Shown here piece after piece: positions 6,082-6,693 of a stretch of DNA of 6,693 bases (the stretch's first letter is position 1; the number at the start of each line of letters is the position of its first letter). The stretch is from Acidimicrobiaceae bacterium (lineage in GTDB: Bacteria > Actinomycetota > Acidimicrobiia > Acidimicrobiales > RAAP-2). The DNA is taken from positions 1 to 6,693 of the forward strand of contig PKZI01000161.1 in NCBI GenBank assembly GCA_003133005.1. Direction: 5' to 3'. The notes below the pieces were generated by a model, which was given only the letters and a program-made list of their open reading frames with translations, was not told where the DNA came from and searched no databases. Position numbers and translations under genes: made by a program.

Positions 6082-6150
6082 AACGTGGTCACGTGAAGTG
6101 ACCTTCACGAACTTGCAATAAACGTTATGACAACGTGGTCACGCGTGAAG
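6082..6150. repeat. Direct repeat of a palindromic site (two copies, 50 bases apart)
   Basis: AACGTGGTCACG occurs at 6082-6093 and 6132-6143, and both copies continue with TGAAG, after a 2-base CG insertion in the second. Each copy centres on a perfect palindrome: TCACGTGA (6089-6096) and TCACGCGTGA (6139-6148). The first copy lies in the intergenic gap, the second inside the last codons of the Ig/FN3 protein gene. The arrangement suits a pair of sites for a dimeric DNA-binding protein upstream of the exported-protein gene (start 6009). A weak -10-like TAGACT (minus strand, 6064 to 6059) would put the first site at the -35 position. The regulatory role is inferred. Confidence 0.5.
6092..6109. 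repeat. Perfect 7-bp inverted repeat, possible RNA hairpin
   Basis: CGTGAAG-TGAC-CTTCACG forms a 7-bp stem with a 4-base loop, 16 bases beyond the stop of the Ig/FN3 protein gene. An alternative stem GGTCAC-GTGAA-GTGACC (6087-6103) overlaps it, so the two are mutually exclusive. No T-run follows on either strand, so it is not a standard intrinsic terminator, though it could protect or end the upstream transcript. Confidence 0.4.
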
Positions 6151-6693
6151 CCGCTGATGGCGCACTCACTCCCGCGACGTTACGCGCGCGAGCAATCACC
6201 GCGTACGTTCGTGCCTTCGCGAGGGTAGTGACGCCGATGCTGCGCGTGGTCGCGGAGAAACTCACCCACGTGACGCCGCCATTGACGGAGTACTGGTAGG
6301 ACGTGATGGGCGACGAACCCGCGCTCGAGGGTGCGACGACGAGTTTGAAACCCGCCACGAGTGGCGTGAGACGCGTGATGGTCGGACGTCCCGGTGTCGC
6401 GGTGGAGCGCGCCGCGCTGAAGTTGATGGTCGCGGTGTCCAGTGTCGTGCCGTCGTAGCTGATGGTGACGGTGACGGGTCCGGCGGTGTTGGACGTGACG
6501 GTGAAGTTCGCCGCGCCCGTCGAGGTGGAAGTGACGGTGCCACTCGCTTGACCAGGACCGGTGGCACTCGATGTGGCGCCGTTGATCAACAGGGTCCCGG
6601 ACGCGGCACTCGCGCTCACGCCCACGGTGACGTTGGCGACCGGACTCGAACTCGCGTCACGCAACGTCACGCTCACGCCAGCGGTGCCGTTCA
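6125..6693 (-). CDS. 3' part of a surface/secreted protein with Big-1-like and fibronectin type III domains
   Basis: The reading frame is open to the window edge (188 full codons visible); an apparent GTG at 6676 lies within a domain and is not a start, since NGTAG is encoded ahead of it in frame. Visible residues 1 to about 93 resemble a bacterial Ig-like domain of the Big-1/invasin type: GVSVTLRDASSSPVANVTV, then AANFTVTSNTAGPVTVTISYDG and TATINFSA. After a TPGRP linker comes a fibronectin type III domain (about 99-187) with PTITRLTPLVAGFKLVV, SPITSYQYSVNGG, TWVSF, and the closing RTYAVIARARNVAG followed by SAPSAAS. Such domains act as extracellular spacers or adhesion modules. The composition is Ser/Thr/Ala/Gly-rich, as in the exported protein 115 bases downstream on the same strand. 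The protein ends directly after FN3, with no LPXTG or membrane anchor, so the anchor or catalytic part, if any, is N-terminal and outside the window. Part of one palindromic repeat lies in its last codons. Confidence 0.88.
   Translation of the reverse strand, partial: NGTAGVSVTLRDASSSPVANVTVGVSASAASGTLLINGATSSATGPGQASGTVTSTSTGAANFTVTSNTAGPVTVTISYDGTTLDTATINFSAARSTATPGRPTITRLTPLVAGFKLVVAPSSAGSSPITSYQYSVNGGVTWVSFSATTRSIGVTTLAKARTYAVIARARNVAGVSAPSAASRVTTLS

Noticed and set aside
6010..6108. Longer start at 6108 for the exported protein
   Set aside because: It adds 33 basic residues before the signal peptide, while the GTG at 6009 has AAAGGA at ideal spacing.

Overview
The window is GC-rich and its protein-coding content lies almost wholly on the minus strand. 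The family content (TypA/BipA, a class II tRNA-Ser, secreted Ser/Thr/Ala-rich proteins, GTG starts and possible leaderless starts) suggests an actinobacterium, perhaps an Acidimicrobiia-like lineage. That placement is an inference from style and not a database match.

Reading along the minus strand from the right edge, the genes are as follows. (1) The 3' end of a gene for a secreted or surface protein with a bacterial Ig-like (Big-1 type) domain and a C-terminal fibronectin type III domain (6125 to beyond 6693). (2) A 115-bp gap with two near-identical palindromic sites. (3) A 672-residue exported protein with a beta-propeller-like N-terminal part and a glycoside-hydrolase-like C-terminal domain (3991-6009; the GTG start has a good ribosome binding site and begins directly at the signal peptide). 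(4) An 86-residue acidic and coiled-coil protein 10 bases downstream (3720-3980). (5) On the plus strand, a small 41-residue single-span membrane protein (3605-3730) that converges on and overlaps the coiled-coil gene by 11 bases. (6) Divergent from it, a three-gene minus-strand run: a degenerate PD-(D/E)XK-nuclease-like protein (2762-3559), a start/stop-overlapping paralogue-like partner (1959-2765), and typA (103-1920). (7) A tRNA-Ser(UGA) cut by the left edge.

The window therefore has two halves. The left half (1-3559) is a housekeeping cluster around the ribosome-associated GTPase TypA and a tRNA, preceded by a translationally coupled pair of uncharacterised proteins. The right half (3605-6693) is a cell-envelope or secreted-protein region. 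The most interesting material is the coupled pair at 1959-3559. The two proteins seem to be homologous to each other along most of their length, both resemble the PD-(D/E)XK fold, and both lack the catalytic lysine. The small membrane protein and the palindrome pair are also easily missed. No mobile element, CRISPR array, rRNA or riboswitch was seen, and no stretch above 300 bases lacks a gene.
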